25,624 nt of DNA. Origin: Succinatimonas sp. UBA6849 (GTDB lineage Bacteria > Pseudomonadota > Gammaproteobacteria > Enterobacterales > Succinivibrionaceae). The stretch lies in contig DKDL01000109.1 in NCBI GenBank assembly GCA_002449335.1, positions 1 to 25,624 of the forward strand. Direction: 5' to 3'. How positions within the stretch are numbered: the first letter of the stretch is position 1; each line of letters starts with the position of its first letter. The notes beneath the pieces are model-generated. The model made no database searches and was not told the DNA's origin. It worked only from the letters and a program-made list of their open reading frames with translations. Below, one piece after another: positions 1 to 6,663 of this stretch. The position numbers were made by a program, and so were the translations under genes.

Positions 1-330
1 CTCATCAGTAGATCCTGTTTTAGATTTGAATCATCTCTTTTATCTTTCAGTTATAAATATACATTATTTATAGCAGCAGAACTGCAAGATACTGTCATTT
101 TTTGCCAATAATACTGAAAAGTATGAAAATTACGCTCACTTTTATTAACTCTTATTATTAAAAAGACAGAAAGCAAGATTTTTCCAATAAAAGCGAGAGC
201 ATAAAATTGCATCTTTGTTTTTAGATTTAAAGTAATAGCAACTAGTTAAGTGCACTAAAAAACAGGTGCACTAAAAAAACAGGTCTGCTGAAAAATTAAG
301 TGCACTAAAAATTAAAAAAGCATATCTTAA
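1..330. other. Non-coding AT-rich left flank
   Basis: No convincing gene is seen here. The longest minus-strand frame, 51-212, gives about 53 residues, with no ribosome-binding site and no recognisable family. The right part holds short direct repeats, described separately. The stretch probably separates the sugar-porter terminator from a gene to the left of the window. Confidence 0.6.
246..311. repeat. Short direct repeats TTAAGTGCACTAAAAA
   Basis: The unit TTAAGTGCACTAAAAA occurs at 246-261 and, one base shorter, again at 297-311. A third copy of its core GTGCACTAAAAA lies between them at 266-277. AAAAAACAGGT also recurs at 256-266 and 274-284. The units contain the palindrome GTGCAC. This looks like local slippage or duplication in intergenic DNA; no function is assigned. 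Confidence 0.55.
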
Positions 331-361
331 AATAAAAAAAGCAGGATCTTAAGATCCTGCT
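331..361 (-). terminator. Rho-independent terminator of the sugar porter gene
   Basis: A perfect 22-bp inverted repeat (arms AGCAGGATCTT / AAGATCCTGCT, 340-361) is followed, in the minus-strand direction, by an uninterrupted T7 run (333-339). It lies about 65 bases beyond the stop codon of the minus-strand transporter, so it most likely ends that transcript. Confidence 0.85.
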
Positions 362-424
362 AAATTTACAGAGATAACAACTTACTCTTTATGTCTTATG
401 AATTTTGTAAATTGCTCATACTCA

Positions 425-2029
425 TTATTTTGAAGATAGAGCTTTTGCAATTTCCTCTAAGCTTCTACCTTTAGTCTCAGGCATCATACCTAAGCACCAG
501 ATTAACTGTAGGATCATCATGAAGCAGAAGAAGCCGAACATGTAACCTGCGTCAAAGTGAGCAATTGCAATTGGGAATACTAAGGTTAAGCCTGCAGCAA
601 AGATCCAGTGGGTAAAGCTACCTAAAGACTGACCTTTAGCGCGCTGATCGTTAGGGAAGATTTCTGAGATGAATACCCAGATGATAGTACCTGAACCGAT
701 AGCATGAGCTGCGATGAATACAACCATACAGATTAGAACGGTCATACTTACATTGCCCAATGATCCTGAAGCTTCATGCTTGATGTTTAAAGCAATGTCA
801 TGAACTTCCTGAATGCTCTCACCGTCAAATACTACGTTAGTGCCAGTGTACTTTGAAGGAGCAGTAGCTTCAGTTAAAGCCTGCTTTGCTGAATTGAAAT
901 CAGCAACTGCTTTTTCATGATCTTCTGCGGTGAAGTAGACCTCACCTTTATCCATTTTGATTAACTTATCAGCACTAGATGCTGTATCAACAGCTGATGA
1001 AACAACCTTTAATTCATCATAGTGGAAGAAAGCATAGGTACATACTGAAAGACTTACGATATAGCCTACACAACCGATGATAAGTAAGGTTTTTCTTCCT
1101 AAGATATCGATAAGTCTAATACCGATAAAGGTTGCAATTAAGTTAGTAAAGCCTAAAGCGATAGATGCAGCTACTGGATCTTCCATACCAGCTAGACCTA
1201 GCAGTCTTGGCGCAAAGTACAGAATGATGTTAATACCTGATAACTGGTTGAATGCTGCAATTAAGAAAGCAAATAGGATTGGGTAGCGAAGACGCTTGGT
1301 GAAGAACTTAGTCTTGCTCTGATGAGACTTATCTTCTGACGCTGCACTCTCTTTTACAGACTGAACTAATTCGTCTAATTGAGCATCAGACATCTTAGGG
1401 TTAATTAAAGAGAATACGTGTCTGCCTTCAGCATCCTTTTTAGCATTAACAATTAACCAGCGTGGTGACTCAGGTAATGAGAAGCACATTACGGTATAGA
1501 TTAAAGCTGGTAGTAACTGAATACCTAACATCCATCTCCAAGCAGTCTCTTCTGGAGCTAAATGAATAATGATGTAGTTAGAGAAGAATGCCATTAAGAT
1601 ACCGAATACGATGTTGAACTGGAATAAACCGGTTAACTTACCTCTGTCGCCAGCAGGTGAGATCTCAGAGATAAATAGAGGGGCTGCAACGGTTGAAACA
1701 CCAATACCGATACCACCTATGAATCTGAAGATAAAGAATGATGATACGTCCCAGGCAATAGCTGAACCTATAGCACCTACAACGAATAACACACCGTTTG
1801 CAACTAAGGTCTTTTTTCTACCGAATTTAGCTGCTGGGATACTACCGATTAGAGAACCTAATACAGTACCCCAAAGTGCTGCTGAGATAGCAAGACCATG
1901 CATTGATCCGCTTAATGACCATAACTGCTGAATTTTGCTTTCAGCACCTGAAATAACTACGGTATCAAAACCGAAGAGAAATCCTGCTAGAGCTGAAGTG
2001 ATAGCCCAGAGTAATAATTTCTTGTTCAT
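425..2029 (-). CDS. Sugar porter family MFS transporter (hexose/xylose:H+ symporter type)
   Basis: This is an inner-membrane 12-helix transporter of 534 residues. It belongs to the sugar porter branch of the major facilitator superfamily, which usually moves a monosaccharide with a proton and leaves it unphosphorylated. Family signatures are visible: the GRKK loop motif (70-73), PESPRW after helix 6 (187-192), GINIILYFAP in helix 7 (265-274), GRK again (311-313), and PETKGRSLEE at the C-terminus (518-526). The start is supported by AAGGGAT just upstream. The loop between predicted helices 9 and 10, about 337-427, is roughly 90 residues, hydrophilic and periplasmic by topology; this is much longer than usual. 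The gene diverges from a LacI regulator and a fructokinase, so fructose or a related hexose is the likeliest substrate. That substrate is inferred from context only. Confidence 0.92.
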   Translation of the reverse strand: MNKKLLLWAITSALAGFLFGFDTVVISGAESKIQQLWSLSGSMHGLAISAALWGTVLGSLIGSIPAAKFGRKKTLVANGVLFVVGAIGSAIAWDVSSFFIFRFIGGIGIGVSTVAAPLFISEISPAGDRGKLTGLFQFNIVFGILMAFFSNYIIIHLAPEETAWRWMLGIQLLPALIYTVMCFSLPESPRWLIVNAKKDAEGRHVFSLINPKMSDAQLDELVQSVKESAASEDKSHQSKTKFFTKRLRYPILFAFLIAAFNQLSGINIILYFAPRLLGLAGMEDPVAASIALGFTNLIATFIGIRLIDILGRKTLLIIGCVGYIVSLSVCTYAFFHYDELKVVSSAVDTASSADKLIKMDKGEVYFTAEDHEKAVADFNSAKQALTEATAPSKYTGTNVVFDGESIQEVHDIALNIKHEASGSLGNVSMTVLICMVVFIAAHAIGSGTIIWVFISEIFPNDQRAKGQSLGSFTHWIFAAGLTLVFPIAIAHFDAGYMFGFFCFMMILQLIWCLGMMPETKGRSLEEIAKALSSK

Positions 2030-2069
2030 GACAATAATCCCTTAAAACATTGTTCGATTGCCCAGAAAA

Positions 2070-2110
2070 TCTGAATTTATATATAGAAAACTTCAATAAG
2101 TAAATTCAGA
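2070..2110 (-). promoter_or_regulatory. Putative promoter and overlapping inverted repeat for the sugar porter gene
   Basis: On the minus strand, TTTACT (2099-2104), a 17-base spacer and TATAAA (2076-2081) form a plausible sigma-70 promoter about 45 bases before the start codon. A perfect 10-bp inverted repeat, TCTGAATTTA (2070-2079) and TAAATTCAGA (2101-2110), overlaps both elements. Its arm centres are about 31 bp apart, roughly three helical turns. This arrangement suits a repressor site. The promoter is inferred by eye from consensus. Confidence 0.42.
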
Positions 2111-2183
2111 AGATCTGATTTTTGTCTGGCGCAAATAATCTCACAAGCTTGAAAAATAAAAAATGCAATGCTTTCACAAAATC

Positions 2184-2470
2184 TTATGCAAAATTTTGCA
2201 TAAACCATAAACCAAAGCTCATTTTTATGCTTTTTGTAAAATTTTGAAATGAAAAATGTGCAAAATTTTGTAAATTTTGAGGTGAAATTTGTTAAAAATA
2301 ATTCTTATAAATCAATTAAATGAAAGTAAAAATTAGAATTAAGATCAAATGTAAATTAAAAGTAATTTATTTGAAAATTACAAAAACTTTACTGTGCCTT
2401 TGCAAAAATTTGCATTAAAAATTTTGAAAAGAGCCAAAAAGCAAAAAATTTTATTCCACAACAAAATTTT
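2184..2470. promoter_or_regulatory. Cluster of AAAATTTT-centred palindromes (candidate operators)
   Basis: A perfect 20-bp palindrome with half-site TTATGCAAAA sits at 2184-2203. Related motifs follow: GTAAAATTTTG (2236-2246), GCAAAATTTTG (2260-2270), GTAAATTTTG (2270-2279), TGCAAA-AA-TTTGCA (2401-2414), AAAAATTTTGA (2417-2427), GCAAAAAATTTTA (2441-2453) and ACAAAATTTT (2461-2470). All lie between divergent transporter and LacI-type genes, so they may be binding sites for that regulator. The region is very AT-rich and some weaker copies may be chance. Confidence 0.45.
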
Positions 2471-2483
2471 TCATTTGTATAAT
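2455..2483 (+). promoter_or_regulatory. Putative promoter of the LacI-family regulator gene
   Basis: TCCACA (2455-2460), a 17-base spacer and a consensus TATAAT (2478-2483) resemble a sigma-70 promoter. The spacer contains one of the CAAAATTTT motifs, which would allow autoregulation. A transcript starting near 2490 would carry an untranslated leader of about 118 bases. Confidence 0.45.
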
Positions 2484-2607
2484 TCGCAAAAGTTAAGTTC
2501 ATGAAAAATTCAAATGAAGCCCTTGTAAATGAATTTTAATTTTTAAATTCTAAAAGTGCTTGTGAATTTTGTTATGACGGTTTTTACGGTGATGTGTATT
2601 TATTGTT

Positions 2608-3627
2608 ATGGCTAATATTACTGAAATTGCAAAAGAGCTTGGTATTGCTCCATCAACAGTGTCTAGAGCATTAAAGAAACCTGAATTGGTTTCTTTAGAC
2701 ACCAGACACAAAGTTTTGCAAATGGCAGAAAAACTAGGCTATCTACAAAAATTAAGAGACGATGCCACTGCTGCTACTGCTACCAATTTAATCGGAGTTA
2801 TCGTAGCAGATCTTACAAACTCGTTTTCAAACCAGATTGTTAAGGCAGTTCACGATACTTTAGAGAACAGCGGTTACTCAGCAATTGTGGGATGTAATTA
2901 TGAGCAGAGCAGTATTGAGAACCGTCTTCTAAAGCAATGGGCCTCTTTAAATTTAAAGGGACTCATCATTATGCCTACAGCTCGTTTTTCAAAAACTATT
3001 AACTCTGTAGAAGCAAACTATCCGATTGTCTTGGTGGATAGAAACAGTGAGGATTTGTCTTTTGACAGTGTGATAGAGGACAACCGTTATGGGGCAGGTC
3101 AGGCTATTGAGCATTTACGCGAATTAGGTCATGACAGAATTGTCTTTATCACTGGTGCAAGACGTGTTTATACCTTCAATGAACGCTGTTTGGGTGTTGA
3201 GAGTACAAATCAGGCTGCTACCAACTCATCAAGCGTGCAAATTGAAGAGATTGATGCAGAGTCTTATGACGAATTGTTCATAGGTGCCTTTGAAAAGACC
3301 AACATCCTCATGATGAAGAATAAGGCTTTAAGACCTACAGCTATTGTTGGAGCTAACAACGCTATCACTGCAGGTATCTTATATGCCTTGAATTTAAAAG
3401 ATTTTAAGATCCCTACAGATGTATCTGTAGTGTCATACGGTGACAGCGACTGGTGTCGTTTCTATCCAACACCAATTACTTCAATGTGTCAGCCAGTAGA
3501 TGAGATGGGGCGTGAGGCTGCCTCAATCTTGCTAGAAAGAATTAAGGGTAAACAGGGAGATCCTGAAAAGATCTGCCTTAAATCAATGTTGTTAAGAAGG
3601 GCATCTAGTTCAGAACTTCAGATGTAA
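2608..3627 (+). CDS. LacI/GalR-family transcriptional regulator
   Basis: This cytoplasmic DNA-binding regulator has 339 residues, a normal LacI-family length. The N-terminus carries the helix-turn-helix and hinge: ITEIAKELGIAPSTVSRAL at about 4-22, then the SxxTRxKVLxxAEKLGY pattern. A periplasmic-binding-protein-like sugar sensor domain fills about 60-335. Dimeric regulators of this family usually bind palindromes and release them when a sugar or sugar phosphate binds. No good Shine-Dalgarno precedes the ATG, so translation may be weak. It is divergent from the sugar porter, and the fructokinase begins about 34 bases after its stop. It therefore probably controls both transporter and kinase. 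The effector is not known. Confidence 0.9.
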   Translation: MANITEIAKELGIAPSTVSRALKKPELVSLDTRHKVLQMAEKLGYLQKLRDDATAATATNLIGVIVADLTNSFSNQIVKAVHDTLENSGYSAIVGCNYEQSSIENRLLKQWASLNLKGLIIMPTARFSKTINSVEANYPIVLVDRNSEDLSFDSVIEDNRYGAGQAIEHLRELGHDRIVFITGARRVYTFNERCLGVESTNQAATNSSSVQIEEIDAESYDELFIGAFEKTNILMMKNKALRPTAIVGANNAITAGILYALNLKDFKIPTDVSVVSYGDSDWCRFYPTPITSMCQPVDEMGREAASILLERIKGKQGDPEKICLKSMLLRRASSSELQM

Positions 3628-3661
3628 TCGTTCAGTCAATTCAAACTTTGTGAGAGTTATC

Positions 3662-4561
3662 ATGTTAGATTTTTCAAAATATCAAGGAAAGAGAATTAAG
3701 TGCGCAGGTTTAGGTGAGGTTCTATTTGATGTCTTACCTACAGGCGCAAAAATTGGTGGTGCTCCTGCTAACTTTGCGTTTCACTGTAAGCAGCAAGGTT
3801 TAGAAGCTATGGCTATTAGTTCTGTAGGAAAAGATGCTTTAGGCTTTAAGGCTCGTGACTTATTAGCCTGCAAGTTCCTACCAGCTTTGCTTTTAGAAAA
3901 CGACAAGCAGACAGGTGCTGTAAATGTTGATTTAAGTGATGATGGTGTACCTACCTATACTTTCTTAGAAGATACTGCTTATGACAACATTCCATTAACT
4001 CCATTACTCTTAGAAACCGCTAAGAGCCTTGATATGGTGTGCTTTGGCTCATTAGCTCAAAGAAATAAACCATCTCATGGAACTATCATGGCCTTTTTAG
4101 ATGTAATGAAAGAAGATGCTTTAAAAGTCTTTGATGTTAACTTGCGTCGCGAATACTATTCAAAGGATGTAATTGAAGAGTCATTAAAGCGTTCTGATGT
4201 CTTTAAATGTAATGAAGATGAATTACCAATTCTAAGCGAGATTGCAGGTCTTAAAGACTGCAATGCTGACAGATTCTTTGAGTATCTGCAAAATAGAGGT
4301 ATTGATTGCTTTATCTTTACTGAAGGCGCTAAAGAAAGCACTGTGTATCTGAATGATGAAAAGTCACTACTACCAACTCCAAAAGTTGAGAATGTTGTAG
4401 ATACAGTAGGTGCAGGAGACTCCTTTACTGCAACTATTATCAGCTCTTTAATGAAAGGTGAACCTTTAGCCAAGGCTCATGAAAAAGCTGTGAATGTAGC
4501 TGCCTATGTATGTACTCAAAAGGGCGCAATGCCAGAAATTCCATATAATTTTATTCGTTAA
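3662..4561 (+). CDS. PfkB-family fructokinase
   Basis: This is an ATP-dependent sugar kinase of the ribokinase/PfkB family (299 residues), probably making fructose 6-phosphate from imported fructose. The N-terminal GEVLFDVLP...GGAPANFAFH pattern (about 18-41) is typical of fructokinases and forms the sugar site. The C-terminal VDTVGAGDSFTA motif (about 246-257) provides the anion hole and the catalytic Asp253. I chose ATG 3662 because GAGAG sits 5 bases upstream; an in-frame GTG at 3650 would add four residues but lacks a ribosome-binding site. It is closely spaced behind the LacI gene and probably co-transcribed. No sucrose hydrolase is present in the window, so free fructose or an unlinked sucrose system are both possible. 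Confidence 0.88.
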   Translation: MLDFSKYQGKRIKCAGLGEVLFDVLPTGAKIGGAPANFAFHCKQQGLEAMAISSVGKDALGFKARDLLACKFLPALLLENDKQTGAVNVDLSDDGVPTYTFLEDTAYDNIPLTPLLLETAKSLDMVCFGSLAQRNKPSHGTIMAFLDVMKEDALKVFDVNLRREYYSKDVIEESLKRSDVFKCNEDELPILSEIAGLKDCNADRFFEYLQNRGIDCFIFTEGAKESTVYLNDEKSLLPTPKVENVVDTVGAGDSFTATIISSLMKGEPLAKAHEKAVNVAAYVCTQKGAMPEIPYNFIR

Positions 4562-4584
4562 GTTTTAGCGATAGCTAGTTATTG

Positions 4585-4743
4585 TGACTGTCAGGTTAAT
4601 TTAAACAGACAGTCAAACAAACTAAGGATAGATTTATTCAATTTCCAGTCAAGGCTTATGCCTTATATAAGTAAATCTTGTGTTTCCTCATTTTCTTAGT
4701 GTTTTTTCCATCTTTGGTCTCTCTCCAAAGGTGGATTTTTTTT
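4585..4743 (+). ncRNA. Candidate structured 3'-UTR RNA or small RNA after the fructokinase gene
   Basis: Between the kinase stop codon and a strong terminator lie nested inverted repeats. These are TGACTGTC/GACAGTCA (4585-4592 with 4608-4615), AGATTTA/TAAATCT (4630-4636 with 4672-4678) enclosing AAGGC/GCCTT (4651-4664), and the terminator hairpin (4708-4734). There is no frame of coding quality. This could be simply a structured 3' UTR, or it could yield an Hfq-type small RNA. No separate promoter was convincingly seen. Confidence 0.3.
4708..4743 (+). terminator. Rho-independent terminator of the lacI-fructokinase transcript
   Basis: Stem CCATCTTTGG / CCAAAGGTGG has ten pairs including one G-U wobble and a 7-base loop. 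It is followed by A and a run of eight T (4736-4743). It ends the plus-strand transcript from the fructokinase gene. Confidence 0.85.
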
Positions 4744-4821
4744 GATCTTGTGTGCATTTTTATCACTTCCATTATAAATCCTTCCAAAATATCGTAAAAT
4801 CAAGCATAAATATGGGATTAA

Positions 4822-4837
4822 GTGACCAATTGGTCAC
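4822..4837. promoter_or_regulatory. Perfect 16-bp palindrome GTGACCAATTGGTCAC upstream of the binding-protein gene
   Basis: The palindrome lies 61 bases before the chosen start of the solute-binding protein gene. Its core TGACCANNTGGTCA matches the known consensus of RutR, a TetR-family regulator. That resemblance is from memory of the consensus; no TetR gene is in the window. It is most likely an operator for a regulator encoded elsewhere. Confidence 0.5.
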
Positions 4838-4898
4838 AAAAAAATTACAAAAATTACAACAAGTTTAAAACAGCTCTCTCTATTTTATGGAGTCTACA

Positions 4899-6101
4899 AT
4901 GTCGCTCAGGAAGAGACTTACAGTTATTTTTACTGTGATGTGCTGTTCTATCAGCTCTACTTATGCACTAGAGCTTACAGTATGGGAAGATTACAGTAAG
5001 GGATCAGGTTTAGCACAAGCTATTAGTGCCTTTACCAATGAGACTGGCATCGATGTAAAAGTTGAAGAAAATACTTACATTTATGCTTTGCAAAAATTAC
5101 GTTTAGATGGACCTGTAGGACAAGGACCAGACATTATTTTGTTGCCAAATGACCAATTAGGCATGGCTGCTAAAGAAGGCATGATCGATCCTGTATATCT
5201 TACAGATGATGAAAAGACACAATATCCAAATAATGTTATTGATGCTGTATCAATCGATCAGGTTTTATATGCAGTACCAAAGAGTATTGAAACTCTAGCT
5301 ATCTTTTACAACAAAAAATACCTTTCAAAACCTTTTGATACTTTAGATTCTTACTTTAAATATACAAAACTTGAAAAAGAAAATGGCAGAAATGGATTTG
5401 TAGCAAAGTTCGATGATCTGTTCTATGCAATGCCAATGTTATCTTCACACGGAGCTTATGTCTTTGGTAGAAACAAAATCGGTGCCGTAAATGTCAATGA
5501 CGTAGGACTTGACAGTCCTCAGGCTGTAAATGCCGTAAAAGAGATTAAGCAATATTATGATGCTAAGTTAATTCCAAATGTTGTAAATGGATTAAATGGC
5601 TCTTCAAATTTAGTCGAAATGTTCTGTCAGGGTAGAGCTGCTGCTACCATTTTAGGTTCATGGGACGTAGGTTCAGCTCTTAAGAGTCATGTTGATTTTG
5701 CCACTGCGCCTTTACCTGTAAACAAAGAGGGTAAGCAGATGGTTGGTTTCTTAGGTGTAAGGGCTTTTGCTATCTCTCATTGGGCAAAAGATTATGATGC
5801 GGCTTTGAAGTTGGCTAAATTCTTAACTCAAGATAGGTATTCAAAAACAAGATTTAAGCTTACTGGAGAAATTCCGGCCACCTCAAATCTATTATATGAT
5901 CCTGAAATTCTGAACGATAAGTATGCTAATGCTTTTATTCAGCAGGCAAAGATTGCTGAAGCAATGCCATCTGTAAGTGAAATGCACGGCTTTTGGTTGC
6001 CATTTTCAAATCAGCTACAACGTATTTTAAAAGGAAAAATCTCTGTAGAAGATGGTCTGCATGAGGTGGTATACAACGTTAAAAAAGGTTATCAAAAATA
6101 A
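4899..6101 (+). CDS. Periplasmic maltodextrin-type ABC solute-binding protein
   Basis: This is a secreted periplasmic sugar-binding protein of 400 residues, similar in plan to E. coli MalE. A signal peptide MSLRKRLTVIFTVMCC... ends at about 23 (STYA before LE). Conserved stretches include GPDIILLPND (76-85), IETLAIFYNK (130-139; Glu131 at the position of a MalE ligand contact), SW at 254-255 and FW at 365-366, matching MalE aromatic sugar platforms. The MalE Trp62 and Arg66 positions appear to be Leu and Gln, so specificity may differ. ATG 4899 is preferred because GGAG lies 6 bases upstream; an in-frame ATG at 4887 would put extra residues before the signal peptide. No permease or ATPase gene adjoins it, so it must use components encoded elsewhere. 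Confidence 0.88.
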   Translation: MSLRKRLTVIFTVMCCSISSTYALELTVWEDYSKGSGLAQAISAFTNETGIDVKVEENTYIYALQKLRLDGPVGQGPDIILLPNDQLGMAAKEGMIDPVYLTDDEKTQYPNNVIDAVSIDQVLYAVPKSIETLAIFYNKKYLSKPFDTLDSYFKYTKLEKENGRNGFVAKFDDLFYAMPMLSSHGAYVFGRNKIGAVNVNDVGLDSPQAVNAVKEIKQYYDAKLIPNVVNGLNGSSNLVEMFCQGRAAATILGSWDVGSALKSHVDFATAPLPVNKEGKQMVGFLGVRAFAISHWAKDYDAALKLAKFLTQDRYSKTRFKLTGEIPATSNLLYDPEILNDKYANAFIQQAKIAEAMPSVSEMHGFWLPFSNQLQRILKGKISVEDGLHEVVYNVKKGYQK

Positions 6102-6122
6102 GTATCTAGTCTTTATCAAAAG

Positions 6123-6174
6123 ATCAAAATGCTCTTTTTTGATGCTTTTTGCAGAAAAAAGAATTTTTTCATGC
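6123..6174 (+). terminator. Weak tandem AT-rich hairpins after the binding-protein gene
   Basis: Two AT-rich hairpins follow the stop codon: ATCAAAA/TTTTGAT (6123-6143) followed by GCTTTTT, and GAAAAAA/TTTTTTC (6154-6170) extended by a flanking GCA/TGC with a bulge. They could form a Rho-independent terminator, but the stems contain little G+C. Confidence 0.35.
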
Positions 6175-6190
6175 AATTGTGGTAAAAATG

Positions 6191-6215
6191 ACAGTAAAAG
6201 GTTACCTTTTACTGT
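6191..6215. promoter_or_regulatory. 12-bp inverted repeat ACAGTAAAAGGT-T-ACCTTTTACTGT upstream of hfq
   Basis: A perfect inverted repeat with 12-bp arms and a one-base centre lies about 165 bases upstream of hfq. No T-run follows on either side, so it does not look like an ordinary terminator. It may be an operator or a structured element at the start of the hfq transcript. Confidence 0.45.
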
Positions 6216-6381
6216 TAAAATAATAGTGTTCCATTTTTTTGTGGAAACCTATTTAACTAGGATCAATTTTTTATAAGCTATGACGATAGCAAAACAAAAC
6301 AGCTAAGAGAGCTCGTAAGAAGTATCAGCTGTTGTAGTGAGCTTCCCGTTGAGAATAATGATAATTAAGGGACATAATAAT

Positions 6382-6639
6382 ATGGCTAAAGTACAGTCAC
6401 TTCAGGATCCATTCTTAAATGCATTACGTAAGGATCGTATCGCTGTTTCAATTTATCTTGTAAACGGCATCAAATTACAGGGGCAGGTTGAGTCTTTCGA
6501 TCAGTTTGTGATCTTGTTAAAGAATCAAGTAAGCCAGATGGTATACAAGCATGCAATTTCTACAATTGTTCCTGCTCGTGCAGTAACCATCAGCCCAGCT
6601 GAAGATAAGGATGAAGAAGCTCCTGCAGCTGAAGAATAA
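6382..6639 (+). CDS. hfq: RNA chaperone Hfq
   Basis: Hfq is a ring-shaped Sm-like hexamer that binds small RNAs and mRNA A/U tracts and promotes their pairing. The 85-residue product begins MAKVQSLQDPFLNALRKDR and contains Sm1 (VNGIKLQGQVESFDQFVILL) and Sm2 (YKHAISTIVP), nearly identical to E. coli Hfq. ATG 6382 has AAGGGA nine bases upstream; an upstream in-frame ATG at 6337 would add 15 unrelated residues and is rejected. The tail after the core is short and ends in an acidic tip (EDKDEEAPAAEE), a feature known to modulate RNA release in enterobacterial Hfq. hflX starts 24 bases downstream. miaA, the usual upstream neighbour in enterics, is absent. Confidence 0.98.
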   Translation: MAKVQSLQDPFLNALRKDRIAVSIYLVNGIKLQGQVESFDQFVILLKNQVSQMVYKHAISTIVPARAVTISPAEDKDEEAPAAEE

Positions 6640-6663
6640 TTTAGAGTTTGAGATAATATTCTA

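Noticed and set aside
51..212. Minus-strand frame of about 53 residues in the left flank
   Set aside because: No ribosome-binding site or recognisable family; composition is explained by AT-rich non-coding DNA.
1611..1931. Plus-strand frame of 106 residues inside the sugar porter gene
   Set aside because: It is antisense to a clear conserved transporter gene and has a proline/isoleucine-biased composition expected of a shadow frame.
6052..6276. Plus-strand frame overlapping the end of the binding-protein gene
   Set aside because: No family, no ribosome-binding site, and it runs through hairpins and the palindrome upstream of hfq.
6337..6381. Upstream in-frame start for hfq
   Set aside because: Would add 15 residues unlike any Hfq; the later ATG has AAGGGA at good spacing and gives MAKVQSLQDPF, the conserved start.
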